Below are positions 45,799-54,962 of a DNA stretch of 64,000 nucleotides, piece by piece; the stretch's first letter is position 1; each line of letters opens with the position of its first letter. The notes below the pieces were generated by a model, which searched no databases, was not told where the DNA came from, and worked only from the letters and a program-made list of their open reading frames with translations. The stretch spans positions 1 through 64,000 of the forward strand of contig NZ_JABUZG010000061.1 in NCBI RefSeq assembly GCF_014897815.1, given 5' to 3'. Position numbers and translations under genes: made by a program. Source of the stretch: Psychrobacter sp. PG1. GTDB taxonomy: Bacteria; Pseudomonadota; Gammaproteobacteria; Pseudomonadales; Moraxellaceae.

Positions 45799-46656
45799 AT
45801 GTCTTCTGCATTATCAAAAACAGTAATAACTCACGCAGTGATAAATAAAAAATTGATGAGTCGTGCTATCAGTACTGCGGCTATTATTGGCGCATTTGCC
45901 GTGCCCTCACTTTCTGCCCAAGCTTATGATCGTATTGTCGCCATGAGTCCAGATGTTGCAGACGTCGTGGTGGCACTAGGAGCGATTAATAAGCTGGTTG
46001 GTAAAGATGCAACCAATCATAATCCAGCGTTAAAGAATGTACCAGCCGTGGGTATGCACCGTAATATCACTGCCGAGTCAGTGTTGGCGGTCAAGCCAGA
46101 TTTGGTGCTCGGTAGTTATATGGTGCAGCCTGCGAGTATTTATCAGCGCTTAAATGGTCTAAAGATTAAAGCCGTCAATGTCGCGCCCAAAGAAGAAATA
46201 AACACCTTTGCCAATAGTATTAAATCTATCGGCAGTTACGTTGATAAAAAAGCTGAAGGGTCGCAGCTTGCGAAGCGTTGGAATACAGGGATGAGTCCAA
46301 TGGCAAAGACGGGTAAGCGTTATTTATTAAGTTACGATGGTCGTATCGTTGCAGGTAAAGGCACGGTAGGCGACGAGTTGATTCGCCGAGCTGGTGGGAT
46401 TAACGCTGCAAACGTATCGGGGTTAAAACCTATGTCCCGTGAAGGCTGGCTGGCCGCCAAGCCCGATGTGATTATTATTGCCGATCATAATCAGGCAGTG
46501 GTTGGCGGGGTCAGTAAATTTAGTAAACGTCCAGAGATTGCAGCAAGTGACGCAGGCAAGAAGGGCGGCGTACATTTTTGGCCAGCAGATGATTTTCTGC
46601 GCTATGGCTTGCATTCGCCTGACGTCTTAAAAAAGCTGAACGCTGTAGCAAAATAG
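45799..46656 (+). CDS. hmuT: Hemin ABC importer substrate-binding protein HmuT
   Basis: A 285-residue periplasmic protein from ATG 45799 (AGGA six bases upstream; ATG 45793 overlaps that site). Signal peptide with AISTAAIIGAFAVPSLSAQA. The class III binding-protein fold starts YDRIVAMSPDVADVVVALGA. AVGMHRNITAESVLAVKPDL is the typical central part and the Tyr-containing loop is near LLSYDGRIVAGKGTVGDELI. It carries heme across the periplasm to HmuUV. Confidence 0.92.
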   Translation: MSSALSKTVITHAVINKKLMSRAISTAAIIGAFAVPSLSAQAYDRIVAMSPDVADVVVALGAINKLVGKDATNHNPALKNVPAVGMHRNITAESVLAVKPDLVLGSYMVQPASIYQRLNGLKIKAVNVAPKEEINTFANSIKSIGSYVDKKAEGSQLAKRWNTGMSPMAKTGKRYLLSYDGRIVAGKGTVGDELIRRAGGINAANVSGLKPMSREGWLAAKPDVIIIADHNQAVVGGVSKFSKRPEIAASDAGKKGGVHFWPADDFLRYGLHSPDVLKKLNAVAK

Positions 46657-46691
46657 CCTAAGCAAAAATAATTTATCTCATATTCAACAAA

Positions 46692-47690
46692 ATGACATCT
46701 CACATGGCAAATACGATTTCTGCTTCTATCCCTACACAAACTAGAAAACATAAACATAGCCTCTACTATATTGCTGCCGCTGTCGCATCTGTATTGCTAA
46801 TTTGGTTGGCGCTTGGTATTGGCTTTGGTGAATGGTCAATTCCCAATTATCTTGATGACACCATTTGGCAGCTGCGTTATCCGCGTGTGGTGACGGCATT
46901 ACTGGTTGGTATGGCGTTGTCAGTTAGTGGTGCAGCATTACAGGCTTTATTTGAGAATCCTTTAGCAGACCCAAGTTTAATCGGTACGTCAGGTGGCGCA
47001 GCGCTTGGTGTTGTTTTGGTTCTGGCATTGGGCTTTGGTGGCATTGGGATACCGCTTGCAGCGTTTACCGGAAGCGTATTGGTGTGCTTGTTTATTCTCG
47101 CTTGTCATCGATTTTTGGGCGGTGGGCAGATGGGCTTGCTGATATTGGGATTTGTCATCAGTGCTTTTTGTGCGGCGGTGGTCAGCCTGATTTTATTCAT
47201 GTCTGATGACATGGTGCTGCGTTCCGCGACCAATTGGCTGTCAGGCAGTATGGCGGAAGCGGGCTTTGTACCGCTGCGTTATTCGATTGTCTCTATGTTA
47301 TTGGGGTTGGCGATTTTATTACCGTTAGGTCGCCAGTTGGACGGGTTGATGCTCGGTGAGGCAGCCGCTAAGTCCTTGGGTATCAAGGTGGGTGTGGTTC
47401 GTTGTTTGGTCGTGATTGCCTCGGCATTATTAACAGGGGCAGCGGTGTCTTTAGCAGGCGTCATAGGTTTTATTGGCATGATGGTGCCAAACCTGTTGGC
47501 TATTCTATTTGGCGGCGGACGTATGCGTCTCATGATTTGGTCTGGCTGGCTTGGCGCGATATTATTACTCGTCATTGATGGCGCGGCACGGCATGTTGCT
47601 TATCCAGTGGATGTGCCTGTTGGCATCGTTTTAGCGTTGCTTGGTGGTCCATTCTTTATTTGGCTGTTTGTACGTAGTAGCCGCCGTTAA
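46692..47690 (+). CDS. hmuU: Hemin ABC importer permease HmuU (FecCD family)
   Basis: A 332-residue FecCD-type permease with about nine to ten helices. Family signatures: LRYPRVVTALLVGMALSVSG followed by ALFENPLADPSLIGTSGGAA, and VSLAGVIGFIGMMVPNL near the coupling region. It starts 36 bases after hmuT and ends just before hmuV, so it is co-translated within the hmu operon. Confidence 0.94.
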   Translation: MTSHMANTISASIPTQTRKHKHSLYYIAAAVASVLLIWLALGIGFGEWSIPNYLDDTIWQLRYPRVVTALLVGMALSVSGAALQALFENPLADPSLIGTSGGAALGVVLVLALGFGGIGIPLAAFTGSVLVCLFILACHRFLGGGQMGLLILGFVISAFCAAVVSLILFMSDDMVLRSATNWLSGSMAEAGFVPLRYSIVSMLLGLAILLPLGRQLDGLMLGEAAAKSLGIKVGVVRCLVVIASALLTGAAVSLAGVIGFIGMMVPNLLAILFGGGRMRLMIWSGWLGAILLLVIDGAARHVAYPVDVPVGIVLALLGGPFFIWLFVRSSRR

Positions 47691-47705
47691 TTGGAGAGAG
47701 TGTTT

Positions 47706-48563
47706 ATGTTTCATTCATTTTTTACGGCTACATCAAAGACATCATTAGCGAGTCGAGACAGTCGTATAAATAGTAGTGATATCAAGAGTAGTGATGCAGG
47801 CGAGTTGTTGTCGATGCAAGATATTCATATCTCGCATGGTCATAAAACATTGTTAAAGATAGACAAACTAACCGTGCCAAGCCAAAAGCTGGTCGCCTTT
47901 ATCGGACCAAATGGCGCGGGTAAAAGCACGTTGCTGCATACGGTTTTAGGTCAGCATACGGGAGCCGCGCTTAAAACAGATGGTCACATTACGATTTACG
48001 GTCAGGCGATCAACGAGGTCATGAATGATGGTCATATCGCTTGGGTTGGACAACATGAGCGTTTTGAGCTGCCGTTAACGGTATTGGATTATGCGCTGTT
48101 AGGAGTCTCGCCAAATCTTGCATGGTATCAGCGCCCAAATAGCTATCATGTTGAGCGCGCGCAACGTTTACTACAGGATTTTGAGTTATCAAGTTTGGTC
48201 AGTGCCCGCGTGCAAACCTTATCAGGCGGTGAAAAACAGCGCTTGGCTATCGTAAGGGCACTGATGCAAGACACTAAAATCATGATGTTTGATGAGCCGA
48301 CCAATCATCTTGATATTCGCCATCAGCGTTTCTTACTTAATTACTTGCATAATTTGGTACGACAGCAGCGCAAAAGTATCTTGGTTGTGTTGCATGATTT
48401 GACCCATGCGCATTGCTATACTGATGAAGTGGTGCTATTAAGCGGTGGACAAATTGTTGCACAAGGAACGCCTAGTGAAGTGATGACACGCTCGCAATTA
48501 AGCGATGTTTATGATGTTGATATTAAGGTGCATCAAACTGAAGATGGTTTGGTGTTTATATGA
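47706..48563 (+). CDS. hmuV: Hemin ABC importer ATP-binding protein HmuV
   Basis: A 285-residue ATPase from ATG 47706 with GGAGAG seven bases before it; the frame extends five codons to TTG 47691, which is inside that site. Walker A GPNGAGKSTLLH, signature LSGGEKQRLAIVRAL, Walker B IMMFDEPTNHLD, switch His VLHDLTHAH. About 40 residues precede the usual HmuV start (LLSMQDIHISHGHKTL) and look unstructured. Followed by a strong terminator. Confidence 0.93.
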   Translation: MFHSFFTATSKTSLASRDSRINSSDIKSSDAGELLSMQDIHISHGHKTLLKIDKLTVPSQKLVAFIGPNGAGKSTLLHTVLGQHTGAALKTDGHITIYGQAINEVMNDGHIAWVGQHERFELPLTVLDYALLGVSPNLAWYQRPNSYHVERAQRLLQDFELSSLVSARVQTLSGGEKQRLAIVRALMQDTKIMMFDEPTNHLDIRHQRFLLNYLHNLVRQQRKSILVVLHDLTHAHCYTDEVVLLSGGQIVAQGTPSEVMTRSQLSDVYDVDIKVHQTEDGLVFI

Positions 48564-48896
48564 TTCTGAGCACTTGAACGATTATTTTGACTTTACAATA
48601 GGCATTTGATGATCAACTTGGCTTTTTAATTTGTATATATCGCACTGATTTATTCGGCAGTAAAAACCCCTTCATGCTATATAAATAATAGCATGAAGGG
48701 GTTTTTTTACATCTTAACTATTGTAGTGAATCAAATACTCTTAATATAACCATGCAAAATATAACTATACTAACAGGATGATTTTCAGTTAATAAATGAT
48801 TTTAAACCTAAAAAATGTTGCAGTAAACTCGCATAACGATCGGATTTAGTAGAAACTGTAAACCACTAGGTATTTGTTCTGAACGGGAGAAACTCA
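48564..48896. other. hmuV / exporter intergenic region
   Basis: 333 bases without a gene. It contains the hmu terminator; beyond it only AT-rich sequence and the GGGAGA ribosome site of the next gene. Confidence 0.6.
48662..48706 (+). terminator. Terminator of the hmuSTUV operon
   Basis: A 19-bp perfect stem (48662-48680 with 48688-48706) with core CCCCTTCATGCTAT and a seven-base loop, ending in a T run. Confidence 0.93.
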
Positions 48897-50138
48897 TTGC
48901 GCGCTATTCCTTATAAACTGATTGTTAGCGCACTACTGATCATCATTGTTGCGGGCTTTTTTGCCTTTCGCTGGTGGCAAGGACCACTATTACCAAGCTA
49001 TAGAATATCTTCGATGCCTTTGGTGCAGACGGTCGTAGCGACTGGACGGGTCGTTGCCGTATCGAATACTGACATTGGTAGCGAGATATCAGGTGTCGTA
49101 TTAGAACGACGGGTAGCAGAAGGCGAACAAGTCGCTGCAGGAGATTTATTGTTGGTACTAAGCTCCGATGACGTTGCAGCCCAAGTGCGGCAAGCAGAAG
49201 CCGAGTTGGCGGAATTGATTAGTAGCACTCGTCCACAGGCAGCAGTAGATTTGGCAAATGCCGAAGTAGCGTTGGCGCAAGCTGACCGTAATGTCGAGCG
49301 TAGGCGCGAATTGGCTGCTATCTCGGCCATCTCTGATGAGGAAATGGAGCAAGCGATTCAAGCCCAAGCCCAAGCACGCAATGACCTTGAAAATGCACGC
49401 CTGAGAGCGAATGCACTCTCCTCTGGTGGTGTTGAAGAAGATTTATTACGTGCTCGTATCGCAGCATTGCAGGCTCAGCTCAATAAAGCGCAAGTACGTA
49501 GCAAAGTATCAGGCACTATTCTAACCCGAAATGTAGAAATAGGCGATTTGGTACAGCCAGGTCAGAGCTTGTTTACTATTGCCCTCGATGGTAAGACTGA
49601 AATAAGAGTACCGCTTGATGAACGTAATTTATCTCGGTTGGCTTTGCAGCAACCAGCTGTCGCTATTGCCGATGCCTATCCAGATAAACCGTTCCCCGTA
49701 CGTATTAGTTTCATTGCACCAAGTATAGATCCGCAACGCGGTACGGTAGAAGTGAGATTGTCCGTCGATCCTGTACCTGATTTTTTGCGTCAAGACATGA
49801 CAGTATCAGTGAATATCGAAACGGATCAACGCGCAAAAGCCTTAGTCATTCCTAATGATGCACTAGCCAATGTTAAAGAAGACAGCGCCGAAGTATTATT
49901 ATTGCGTGATGGTCAAGTCCAGCGCCAGCGAGTAAGATTGGGATTGCGCGGGCTATCAGCTTCAGAGGTGCTCTCAGGACTGAGCGCAGGTGATGAGATA
50001 TTGGTTGATGCGACAGTCTCACTGGCTGATGGAAAAAGAGTGAGAACCGCGCTTCAAGCAGCACCTTTTGCCGCTCCTGATGCTGACAAGATAACGACGG
50101 TAAGTGATAAGAGCCAAGCAGCGGAGACAGTCAATTGA
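48897..50138 (+). CDS. Periplasmic adaptor (HlyD/MacA/DevB-like) of an ABC exporter
   Basis: A 413-residue membrane fusion protein with an N-terminal anchor (LIVSALLIIIVAGFFAF). A biotinyl-lipoyl half (DIGSEISGVVLERRVAEGEQ) comes next. A long Ala/Gln/Glu-rich coiled coil spans about 95-200, and the second half-motif is KVSGTILTRNVEIGDLVQPG. It starts with TTG; GGGAGA seven bases ahead supports this. It overlaps the permease gene by four bases. It would link an inner-membrane ABC pump to an outer-membrane channel, which is not encoded here. Confidence 0.9.
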   Translation: MRAIPYKLIVSALLIIIVAGFFAFRWWQGPLLPSYRISSMPLVQTVVATGRVVAVSNTDIGSEISGVVLERRVAEGEQVAAGDLLLVLSSDDVAAQVRQAEAELAELISSTRPQAAVDLANAEVALAQADRNVERRRELAAISAISDEEMEQAIQAQAQARNDLENARLRANALSSGGVEEDLLRARIAALQAQLNKAQVRSKVSGTILTRNVEIGDLVQPGQSLFTIALDGKTEIRVPLDERNLSRLALQQPAVAIADAYPDKPFPVRISFIAPSIDPQRGTVEVRLSVDPVPDFLRQDMTVSVNIETDQRAKALVIPNDALANVKEDSAEVLLLRDGQVQRQRVRLGLRGLSASEVLSGLSAGDEILVDATVSLADGKRVRTALQAAPFAAPDADKITTVSDKSQAAETVN

Positions 50139-51418
50139 CGGCTTTTTTCGGTAGACTATGGATTGATGCCACTATTGCCATCAGTTTTTTACGCGAGGGA
50201 CGCATACAGTCGTTGATGATTACTCTGGGAGTAGCGATAGGTGTTGCCGTTATTATATTTATCACCGCACTCATCCAAGGATTACAGACTAACCTTATTG
50301 AAAGCACCCTTGGCAGTCAGGCACATATTCGCTTAGTAGCGCCAGATGAAGTCAACCTAATAGTGCCGTATGCTGATGATAAGCTGCAACTGATACAAGA
50401 AGACAAGCGTCCACAGCGGCTACGTTCTATTAATAATTGGCAGCAAATCACTAACACGCTAGATCAACTGCCCTTATTGACTTCTGTATCGCCAAACGTG
50501 TCTGGTCCAGGGTTCGTCCGGCGTGGTGAGGCATTAGAGTCGGTAATACTAGTAGGTACTGACTTGGCACGCTATCAGAACATTATTCCACTTGATGAAT
50601 ACTTAATCAGTGGTGAGCTGCGAGTGGGCGCAGATAATGTATTGATTGGTAGTGAACTGGCTAAAGATTTGGGTGTAGAGGTCGGCAGCAAATTACGTTT
50701 GGATACGGGTCAAGACGATGGCGATAGTATTCCCAGTAATAATCTGAGCAACAACCTTGGTAGCAACCTTAGTAACAACAGCGCTGTAGTCAATATCGCT
50801 GGTATATTTGAGCTCGGCGTACGAGAGCTTGATGCACGCTACGTCTATCTAGACTTAAAACAAGCACAGTCATTACTCAACCTACCGGGCGGTATCACAG
50901 TCATTGATTTGACGGTTGAAGATATCTTTGAGGCGGAGGAAATCGCTGCACAAGTGGGTCGTTTGACCTCATTGCAAGCAGAAAGCTGGATTGAAACCAA
51001 CGCCCAACTGTTGAGTGGTCTCACCGCTCAAAGTTTATCTAGCAATATGATTGTTGTTTTTGTGGCGATCTCAGTAGCTTTTGGCATTGCCAGTGTGCTG
51101 TCGGTCAGTGTGGTTCAGCGTACGCGCGAGATTGGTATCTTACGAGCCATGGGTGCAACTCGTCAGCAGATTTTACGCATATTCTTAATTCAAGGGGCTA
51201 TATTTGGCTTGCTAGGCTCGATTGTCGGTAGTGGTGTCAGCTATGTATTGGTCTGGTCTTTTAATACTTTTGGGCCCGACATATTTACAATTCCCATATC
51301 GATAAACCTGATCTTAGTGACTATGTCGTTAGCCACGCTCACCGGTGTGATAGCAGCTGCTATTCCAGCGCGGCGCGCAGCAGCACTTGATCCAGTAGTG
51401 GCTATTCGTTATGTCTAA
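50135..51418 (+). CDS. ABC exporter permease, FtsX/MacB/DevC-like
   Basis: A 427-residue permease with four helices: one N-terminal (LMITLGVAIGVAVIIFITAL) and three C-terminal (VVFVAISVAFGIASVLSVSV and two more), enclosing a large periplasmic domain. This is the MacB_PCD/FtsX layout. The domain carries an Asn/Ser-rich insert, NNLSNNLGSNLSNN. It starts with TTG in an overlap with the adaptor stop. Gene order adaptor-permease-ATPase matches devBCA clusters. Confidence 0.9.
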   Translation: MTAFFGRLWIDATIAISFLREGRIQSLMITLGVAIGVAVIIFITALIQGLQTNLIESTLGSQAHIRLVAPDEVNLIVPYADDKLQLIQEDKRPQRLRSINNWQQITNTLDQLPLLTSVSPNVSGPGFVRRGEALESVILVGTDLARYQNIIPLDEYLISGELRVGADNVLIGSELAKDLGVEVGSKLRLDTGQDDGDSIPSNNLSNNLGSNLSNNSAVVNIAGIFELGVRELDARYVYLDLKQAQSLLNLPGGITVIDLTVEDIFEAEEIAAQVGRLTSLQAESWIETNAQLLSGLTAQSLSSNMIVVFVAISVAFGIASVLSVSVVQRTREIGILRAMGATRQQILRIFLIQGAIFGLLGSIVGSGVSYVLVWSFNTFGPDIFTIPISINLILVTMSLATLTGVIAAAIPARRAAALDPVVAIRYV

Positions 51419-52226
51419 TCATGATTCTAGCGACACTTTTAATAATGACTTTAACAGTGACTTTAACAATGTTTCTGCCAATCCTTTTAATAAGACGTCA
51501 ACTCCTATGTCCAGTCAATCTCACGAAGTTCTGCGTTTAGAGGCACTAAAAAAGTCTTATAACATCGGTCAACCTAATGAGATTGAGGTGCTTCACGGTA
51601 TTGACTTAACCATCAGCACTAACGACTTTGCCGCCCTGATTGGTCCTTCTGGTTCAGGTAAAAGCACTTTGCTAAATGTACTAGGGTTACTAGATCAGCC
51701 AACCAGCGGTGAGCTATATCTGTTGGGTCAAGCGACCAGTGCTATGAATGATGCTAGTCGCACCGCTTTACGTGGCAGTAGTATTGGCTTTGTCTTTCAG
51801 TTTCATCATCTGATTCAAGCGTTTAGCGCATTAGACAATATCTTAATGCCGCTGACATTGACAAGGGGTCGTCCAAATAAGCTTGCTATCCAAAAAGCGC
51901 GCGAGCTACTGGCAGCGGTTGGGTTAGAGCGCTTTGCTGACAGTAAACCTAACGAGCTATCAGGTGGCCAGCAACAGCGTGTTGCGATTGCACGTGCCTT
52001 GATAACTGAACCGGCATTGCTATTGGCTGATGAACCTACAGGTAATCTGGATACCGTGACGGCTGGAGAAGTGTTTGAGCTGTTCCGCAAAGTCAATCAG
52101 GAACGTGATTGCGCGGTATTGTTGGTTACCCATGATCCACGCTTGTCAGCATCTTGTGATCGAACGATTAATTTGGTTGATGGTCGTATTGATAGTGATA
52201 GTTTAAATAATCAAAAAATATCGTAG
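51411..52226 (+). CDS. ABC exporter ATP-binding protein (LolD/MacB/DevA-like)
   Basis: A 271-residue ATPase: Walker A GPSGSGKSTLLN, signature LSGGQQQRVAIARAL, Walker B LLLADEPTGNLD, switch His VTHDPRL. The first ~32 residues are an Asn/Asp/Phe-rich tail (FNNDFNSDFNNVSANPFN) absent from usual LolD/DevA proteins. Translation might instead start at an ATG near 51507 (MSSQSHEVL). The 51411 start overlaps the permease by eight bases. It drives the exporter formed with the two upstream genes. Confidence 0.9.
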   Translation: MSNHDSSDTFNNDFNSDFNNVSANPFNKTSTPMSSQSHEVLRLEALKKSYNIGQPNEIEVLHGIDLTISTNDFAALIGPSGSGKSTLLNVLGLLDQPTSGELYLLGQATSAMNDASRTALRGSSIGFVFQFHHLIQAFSALDNILMPLTLTRGRPNKLAIQKARELLAAVGLERFADSKPNELSGGQQQRVAIARALITEPALLLADEPTGNLDTVTAGEVFELFRKVNQERDCAVLLVTHDPRLSASCDRTINLVDGRIDSDSLNNQKIS

Positions 52227-52679
52227 TGATAATAAAAGTCATATTGGCGGATTACTTATCTGCTTAACAAAGATTTCTATCAATACCGCCGTCAATATAG
52301 TCATTCCACTATAAAAGCATTACAGCGTTAGCCTCGCTTGAAGTATTTAATATACATCTACACTCGGTTGCCTTGTACTACTTTTAAATTGAATCGACTA
52401 TAGTGACATCAATAAAGGTAGCGGCTTCGATTGTATGAAATCTCATGTAAAACAACCGATAATCACAAACCCTTTTTTATAAAAAATTAAGGTAAAAGCT
52501 AAATATATCTATATTTCTAGGTCAATGTATCCGTGTCATCACCTTTAGAGCCATATTCATTCAAAATGATTTTGTTATCTATTGTTAAATACCAGTAGAT
52601 GCTATGTATAATGCAGCACTAGCATAGCTTTCACTCAGTATGGCTTTCACTCATATGCCTTTAATAAGAAGATTACATT
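52227..52679. other. Exporter / maeA intergenic region with probable maeA promoter
   Basis: 453 bases without a gene. TTGTTA (52582-52587) and TATAAT (52607-52612), 19 bases apart, form a plausible promoter for maeA. An imperfect GGCGG/CCGCC inverted repeat just after the exporter genes may stop transcription weakly. Nothing else is seen. Confidence 0.45.
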
Positions 52680-54362
52680 ATGTCAAACAAGCGTCCTTTA
52701 TATATTCCCGTTGCAGGCCCCGCTCTTTTAGAGACTCCTTTACTAAATAAAGGCAGTGCTTTTTCATCAGAAGAGCGTGATAGCTTTAATTTAACTGGGC
52801 TATTACCTCATAATATTGAGACAATTGAAGAGCAGTCACTACGCGCTTATCATCAATTGCGCTCATTCACTAATGATATGGATAAGCATATTTACTTGCG
52901 TAACATCCAAGATACCAATGAAACCTTATTTCACCATCTAATTGAGCAGCATATTGAGGAAGTCATGCCGCTCATTTATACGCCAACTGTGGGTCAAGCA
53001 TGTGAAAAATTCTCGCAAATTTATCGCCGTAAACGCGGTTTGTTTATCTCATATCCTGAGCGCCATAAAATCGATGACATGCTGCAAAATGCCACCAAGC
53101 AAAACGTCAAAGTGATCGTTGTCACTGACGGCGAACGTATATTAGGTCTAGGGGATCAAGGCATTGGTGGTATGGGAATTCCCATTGGTAAATTGGCTTT
53201 GTATACCGCTTGTGGTGGTATTAGCCCTGCTTATTGCTTACCAATTTTGTTGGATGTTGGTACCAATAATCAACAGCTACTTGACGATCCTATGTACATG
53301 GGCTGGAGAAACCCACGCATTTCTGGTGATGAGTATAATGAGTTTGTCGACTTGTTTATTCAAGCCGTTAAACGTCGTTGGCCAGAGGCATTATTACAAT
53401 TTGAAGATTTTGCCCAAGAGAATGCGACACCATTATTGAATAAATATCGTGACCAATTATGCTGCTTCAATGATGACATTCAGGGTACTGCTGCGGTTTC
53501 AGTCGGTACCTTGATTGCAGCGTGCTTGAATAAAGGTCAGAAGCTTAGCCAACAAAAAATAGCATTTTTAGGCGCAGGGTCTGCTGGTTGCGGTATTGCT
53601 GAGCATATTATTCGCCAAATGCAGCGTGAAGGGTTAACGGAGTCGCAGGCTCGCAGCCAAGTATTTATGGTTGACCGCTATGGCCTGCTTACTGATAACA
53701 TGACGGAGCTACAAAAATTCCAAGAACCGTTAGTACAAAAAGAATCTGCTATTGAAAGCTGGGATAAAAGTAAAAAGCTCGGTTTAGCGCAAGTGGTTAA
53801 ACAAGCAAAAATAACTGTATTGTTTGGTGTCAGTGGGCAAAAAGGTCTGTTCACCCAAGAGGTGATCGAATCCTTGTGTGTTAATACTGAGCATCCTATT
53901 GTATTACCACTTTCAAACCCCACGTCTCGTGTGGAAGCAACACCGCAAGAAGTGACTAATTGGAGCAAGGGTAAGGCAATTGTTGCAACAGGTAGCCCTT
54001 TCTCTCATACCACTTTTGAAGGTCAGTCTTTCGAGGTTTCTCAGTGTAATAACAGCTATATTTTCCCCGGTATTGGTCTGGGTGTTTTAGCAGCACGGGC
54101 GACGGGTATCAGCGATAATATGCTCATGGCGGCAAGCCAAGCCCTTGCAGATATATCAATGGAATACGAAAAAGCACCTGGTGCCATACTACCGCCGATT
54201 AAAGTTATCAGAGAGATCAGTGAAAAAATAGCGTATGCAGTGGCATTGCAAGCGGCTCAAGATAAGCTCGCACTACCTATCACAGCGGAGAATTTACAAC
54301 GTCGATTAAAAGCGAATTTTTGGTTGCCTGAATATCGTAATTATCGCCGTACTTCTTTCTAA
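52680..54362 (+). CDS. maeA: NAD-dependent malic enzyme (malate dehydrogenase, oxaloacetate-decarboxylating) MaeA
   Basis: A 560-residue enzyme, about the size of E. coli MaeA (SfcA). The malic N-domain contains [20 protein letters not shown], with the substrate Tyr in [26 protein letters not shown] is the family signature. [20 protein letters not shown] includes the metal-binding Asp pair. The NAD-domain fingerprint is [15 protein letters not shown]. It converts malate to pyruvate, CO2 and NADH. It is single, with its own terminator. The NADP-type enzyme maeB lies 2 kb away on the other strand. Confidence 0.95.
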   Translation: MSNKRPLYIPVAGPALLETPLLNKGSAFSSEERDSFNLTGLLPHNIETIEEQSLRAYHQLRSFTNDMDKHIYLRNIQDTNETLFHHLIEQHIEEVMPLIYTPTVGQACEKFSQIYRRKRGLFISYPERHKIDDMLQNATKQNVKVIVVTDGERILGLGDQGIGGMGIPIGKLALYTACGGISPAYCLPILLDVGTNNQQLLDDPMYMGWRNPRISGDEYNEFVDLFIQAVKRRWPEALLQFEDFAQENATPLLNKYRDQLCCFNDDIQGTAAVSVGTLIAACLNKGQKLSQQKIAFLGAGSAGCGIAEHIIRQMQREGLTESQARSQVFMVDRYGLLTDNMTELQKFQEPLVQKESAIESWDKSKKLGLAQVVKQAKITVLFGVSGQKGLFTQEVIESLCVNTEHPIVLPLSNPTSRVEATPQEVTNWSKGKAIVATGSPFSHTTFEGQSFEVSQCNNSYIFPGIGLGVLAARATGISDNMLMAASQALADISMEYEKAPGAILPPIKVIREISEKIAYAVALQAAQDKLALPITAENLQRRLKANFWLPEYRNYRRTSF

Positions 54363-54425
54363 TGTTAGAAATTAGATATAACAAATTCTAATATTAGGCA
54401 CATTATCTAAGTAAAATATTAAATG

Positions 54426-54474
54426 AAAAAAGGTTGCTAACGCTATATTACATATAGTGTTGGCAACCTTTTTT
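54426..54474 (+). terminator. Terminator of maeA
   Basis: A 17-bp stem containing GGTTGCTAACGCTATAT paired with ATATAGTGTTGGCAACC (two wobble pairs) and a three-base loop, flanked by an A run and followed by TTTTTT. Confidence 0.88.
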
Positions 54475-54567
54475 ACTGCTATGCAATCTATTAGTTTAGC
54501 AAGTTTACTTTTACCGGTTTTTCAGCACAGCTCAATGATTGTTTTTTATTAAATTCTAGACAACAAA

Positions 54568-54599
54568 AAACCCTTACAAGCAAATGCCTGTAAGGGTTT
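54568..54599 (-). terminator. Terminator of tRNA-Ile
   Basis: AAACCCTTACAAGC pairs with GCCTGTAAGGGTTT with one mismatch. The minus-strand transcript ends in a T run. It is 6 bases past the tRNA 3' end. Confidence 0.85.
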
Positions 54600-54604
54600 G
54601 AATT

Positions 54605-54681
54605 TGGTGGGCCCAGTAGGACTTGAACCTACGACCAAAGGATTATGAGTCCTCTGCTCTAACCAACTGAGCTATGGGCCC
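54605..54681 (-). tRNA. tRNA-Ile(CAU), lysidine type
   Basis: A 77-nt tRNA with encoded CCA (54605-54607), acceptor stem GGGCCCA/TGGGCCC and anticodon CAT in GGACTCATAATCC. A CAT anticodon could be methionine. The acceptor stem and the TTGGTCGTAGGTTCAAGTCC part resemble the isoleucine-2 species read as AUA after lysidine modification, not elongator tRNA-Met. The type call is from memory of consensus sequences. Confidence 0.88.
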
Positions 54682-54776
54682 TAACGCTAGACGGACAATG
54701 ATACCTGAATTTTTTAATTTTTCAAGTAAAAGATAGATAGTAATCAAGATATTTTTTATGATGCTCTACTTTTCTA

Positions 54777-54962
54777 TCAAATATGACCATCAGCCAATGT
54801 CAGGCTGCGACCACCATCAACAGTAATAATCTCAGCAGTAATATAATTGGCCTGTACGAGGTACAACACATGATGGGCAATCTCGTCAGGTCGACCTATA
54901 CGCTGCATAGGAATTGAGTCAATGATATCGCGCTGCTGCATCTTTTTAAATTTTCTTAACAT
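54777..54962 (-). pseudogene. C-terminal remnant of a short-chain dehydrogenase (pteridine reductase-like)
   Basis: A 61-codon frame ends with the classic SDR C-terminal region: PMQRIGRPDEIAHHVLYLVQ and ITAEIITVDGGRSL. The Rossmann fold, YxxxK active site and everything upstream are missing, because the coding sequence before it is the end of cca. It starts seven bases inside the cca stop region. The pattern GRPDEIA...VDGGRSL is like FolM/pteridine reductases. Probably a deletion relic, but translation coupled to cca is possible. Confidence 0.7.

Noticed and set aside
29528-48563. A siderophore biosynthesis cluster
   Set aside because: Only uptake, reduction and export functions are present; no NRPS, NIS synthetase or hydroxamate/catechol enzymes are seen.
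54605-54681. Elongator tRNA-Met
   Set aside because: Anticodon CAT fits, but the acceptor stem and T-arm resemble tRNA-Ile2 more than elongator tRNA-Met.
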